From contig NZ_JACVVD010000001.1 in NCBI RefSeq assembly GCF_014534655.1, positions 744,001-808,000 on the forward strand: a stretch of 64,000 bases of DNA, in the 5' to 3' direction. A model generated the notes under the pieces. It did no database searches and was not told the origin of the DNA. It saw only the letters and a list, made by a program, of their open reading frames with translations. Of this stretch, positions 62,472-64,000 are shown piece by piece; position 1 is the first letter of the stretch, and every line of letters starts with the position of its first letter. The DNA is from Paenibacillus sedimenti. GTDB lineage: Bacteria > Bacillota > Bacilli > Paenibacillales > NBRC-103111. Both the position numbers and the translations under genes were made by a program.

Positions 62472-62500
62472 GAGCGAGGCTGAGAAGCCTCGCTTTTTTT
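62472..62500 (+). terminator. Terminator of the RlmI-like gene
   Basis: AGCGAGGC, TGAGA, AGCCTCGCT, then TTTTTT. Confidence 0.88.
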
Positions 62501-62607
62501 GGTGCGACTTTCAATGCGAAGTCAAAGTGCTTGAACCCGATCACGAAGCACTTGAAGGAAACGCTCGATACCAGAAACGGCAGTTTGATTTGATAAAATA
62601 ATATGAT

Positions 62608-62640
62608 CGATAAAATATTTGAATATACTTTTATTTATCG
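62608..62640 (+). promoter_or_regulatory. Inverted repeat upstream of citrate synthase gene
   Basis: CGATAAA (62608-62614) and TTTATCG (62634-62640), 26 bases centre to centre in an AT-rich stretch about 100 bases before ATG 62740. Possible operator. No convincing promoter pair found; the rest of the 240-base gap shows nothing clear. Confidence 0.35.
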
Positions 62641-62739
62641 GCATTAAAGAAAACGTGAATTGGATGAATCTGTAAGACCTGAGTATGATGAAGGAAATCA
62701 AAGTTATTCATCTTCACTCTGAAAGGGAGGCATTCAGAA

Positions 62740-63840
62740 ATGGCATCTGTAACTGGATTAGAAGGTATTGTTGCAGCGGAAACCGAATTATCATTTGTCG
62801 ACGGCGAGAAAGGGCTGCTGATTTATCGAGGTCATGAGGCGAAAGAGCTTGCACTTCAGACAAGCTTTGAAGAGGCGGCATATCTATTATGGAACGGCAA
62901 GCTGCCTGGGGATGAGGAGCTGATTCATTTTCGGGCACAATGGAAAGCTCACCGAGTACTTCCTGCAGCGTTAAAAGCAATTATAGATCAGCTTCCGGCT
63001 AAGTCCGATATGATGAGTGTTCTGCGAACGGCCATATCTGCAGAAGGTGCCGCGGATGGTACAAGCCGTGCATGGCCGCCGCAGCCGGAGGCTGCATTAC
63101 GATATACGGCTATGCTGTCCGTTATCATCGCATACCGCTACCGGCAAACGGAAGGGTTGCCGCCGGTGGAACCTCATCCTGAATTGGACCATGTCGCTAA
63201 TTATTTATACATGCTTACAGGCAAGTTGCCAAAGCAAGCACATGTAAAGGCGTTAACGACCTACTTCATTCTAGCCATGGAGCATGGGATGAATGCTTCC
63301 ACTTTTGCCGGACGGGTTGTGCTCTCCACGCAGTCCGATATGGCTTCAGCTCTTTGCGCTTCCATCGGGGCGATGAAAGGGCCGCTCCATGGCGGCGCAC
63401 CTTCCGAGGTTGTCCATATGCTGGATGAGATCGAAACGAAGGAGCGCGCAGAAATGTGGCTTCGACAGCAGCTGAGCTCAGGTCAACGGCTGATGGGATT
63501 CGGGCATCGCATCTACAAGACGTTCGATCCGAGGGCGGAAGCGCTGCGAATCATTACGACCGGGCTGGCGGCGGAGGATCCTTGGTTTGAACTGGCAACA
63601 CTTGTAGAGTCCGTTGCCGTCAATCTGCTTCATGAGTTTAAGCCGGGAAGGAAACTTTATACGAATGTGGAGTTTTACGCGGCAGCCGTGCTAAGAGCCG
63701 TCTCTATGCCGAAGACGTTGTTTACGCCTACGTTTACAGCAGCCCGAATGGTTGGGTGGACGGCTCATTTGCTCGAACAAGCGAGCTGTAATCGTATTTT
63801 CCGACCGCAGTCCGTATATGTCGGGACAATACCGGGATAA
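62740..63840 (+). CDS. Citrate synthase family protein
   Basis: 366 residues, short bacterial type. 'GLEGIVAAETELSFVDGEKG' and 'LLIYRGHEAKELA' start. Catalytic His in 'GAMKGPLHGGAPSEVVHM' and 'LMGFGHRIYKTFDPRAEALR'. The third catalytic position, usually Asp in NVDFY, is Glu in 'YTNVEFYAAAVLRAVSMPKT'. C-terminal 'RMVGWTAHLLEQ' is normal. Condenses acetyl- (or propionyl-) CoA with oxaloacetate; whether it is citrate or methylcitrate synthase cannot be told. SD GGGAGG. Single gene. Confidence 0.88.
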   Translation: MASVTGLEGIVAAETELSFVDGEKGLLIYRGHEAKELALQTSFEEAAYLLWNGKLPGDEELIHFRAQWKAHRVLPAALKAIIDQLPAKSDMMSVLRTAISAEGAADGTSRAWPPQPEAALRYTAMLSVIIAYRYRQTEGLPPVEPHPELDHVANYLYMLTGKLPKQAHVKALTTYFILAMEHGMNASTFAGRVVLSTQSDMASALCASIGAMKGPLHGGAPSEVVHMLDEIETKERAEMWLRQQLSSGQRLMGFGHRIYKTFDPRAEALRIITTGLAAEDPWFELATLVESVAVNLLHEFKPGRKLYTNVEFYAAAVLRAVSMPKTLFTPTFTAARMVGWTAHLLEQASCNRIFRPQSVYVGTIPG

Positions 63841-63850
63841 GTTAAAGCTC

Positions 63851-63880
63851 AAGACCTGGCTATAAGCCAGGTCTTATTGT
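63851..63880 (+). terminator. Terminator of the citrate synthase gene
   Basis: AAGACCTGGC, TATAA, GCCAGGTCTT, then ATTGTTG. Confidence 0.82.
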
Positions 63881-63982
63881 TGAATTGCATGAAATAGCGG
63901 AATTGGGACCCTATTCGTTAATAAAGACTTTCTGGACGCATAAATTCGAGCAAATTGCCAGCGAATGGGGAAAGGAGAACAA

Positions 63983-64000
63983 ATGACGCTAGGTAACGAA
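63983..64000 (+). CDS. Start of a gene running off the window end
   Basis: ATG 63983 with AAAGGAG 6 bases upstream begins MTLGNE and continues past the end. Too short to identify; supported only by the SD and its place after a terminator. Confidence 0.4.

Overview
The window reads as the chromosome of an endospore-forming Bacillales bacterium, most probably a Paenibacillus or close relative. Seen directly: Bacillus-type gene order from yqeG to yqeV (mtaB), sporulation and germination genes (spoVAC, spoVAD, spoVAE, gpr, spoIIP), strong AGGAGG ribosome binding sites, a CIRCE operator, a leucine T-box, GTG and TTG starts, and moderate GC. The genus is inference from this layout; no rRNA or tRNA gene is present.

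Region 1 (1-7000) handles extracellular sugar: the end of a sugar-binding protein, a YesM/YesN-type two-component pair, a secreted clan GH-D alpha-galactosidase with two carbohydrate-binding domains, and a GT4 glycosyltransferase. Region 2 (7000-11300) looks spore-related: a papain-like protease, two tiny proteins, a DUF1657 protein, and a DUF421-spoVAC-spoVAD-spoVAE operon. Region 3 (11500-17000) is a moxR-DUF58-transglutaminase operon and an esterase.

Region 4 (17000-59300) is the conserved Bacillales backbone yqeG-yqeH-aroE-yhbY-nadD-yqeK-rsfS-yqeM-comER/comEA-comEB-comEC-holA-rpsT-gpr-spoIIP-yqxA-lepA-hemW-hrcA-grpE-dnaK-dnaJ-prmA-rsmE-mtaB, with genes added relative to B. subtilis. The additions are cvfB, leuS with its T-box, metY, a 37/39-bp minisatellite, an ECF sigma/anti-sigma pair, a TIR-domain operon, a GNAT gene, an archaeal-like (group III) chaperonin, a palindromic intergenic element, a phoX-tatA-tatC-yfhD block and a site-2 protease. 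Region 5 (59300-64000) holds a NUDIX hydrolase, a Na/phosphate symporter-like protein, an RlmI-like methyltransferase and a citrate synthase paralogue.

The best candidate for an undescribed system is the compact operon at 37804-39440 between gpr and spoIIP. It has a stand-alone TIR-like protein with its catalytic Glu, a second protein pairing a TIR fold without that Glu with an unrecognised C-terminal domain, and a 55-residue basic protein, all overlapping. None of the usual TIR partner genes is next to it. Three non-coding signals also stand out: a roughly 40-bp repeat that carries a hairpin plus its own Shine-Dalgarno and precedes several unrelated genes, a leader that pairs with the Shine-Dalgarno of a yfhD-like gene, and a 157-bp terminal-inverted-repeat element between grpE and dnaK.
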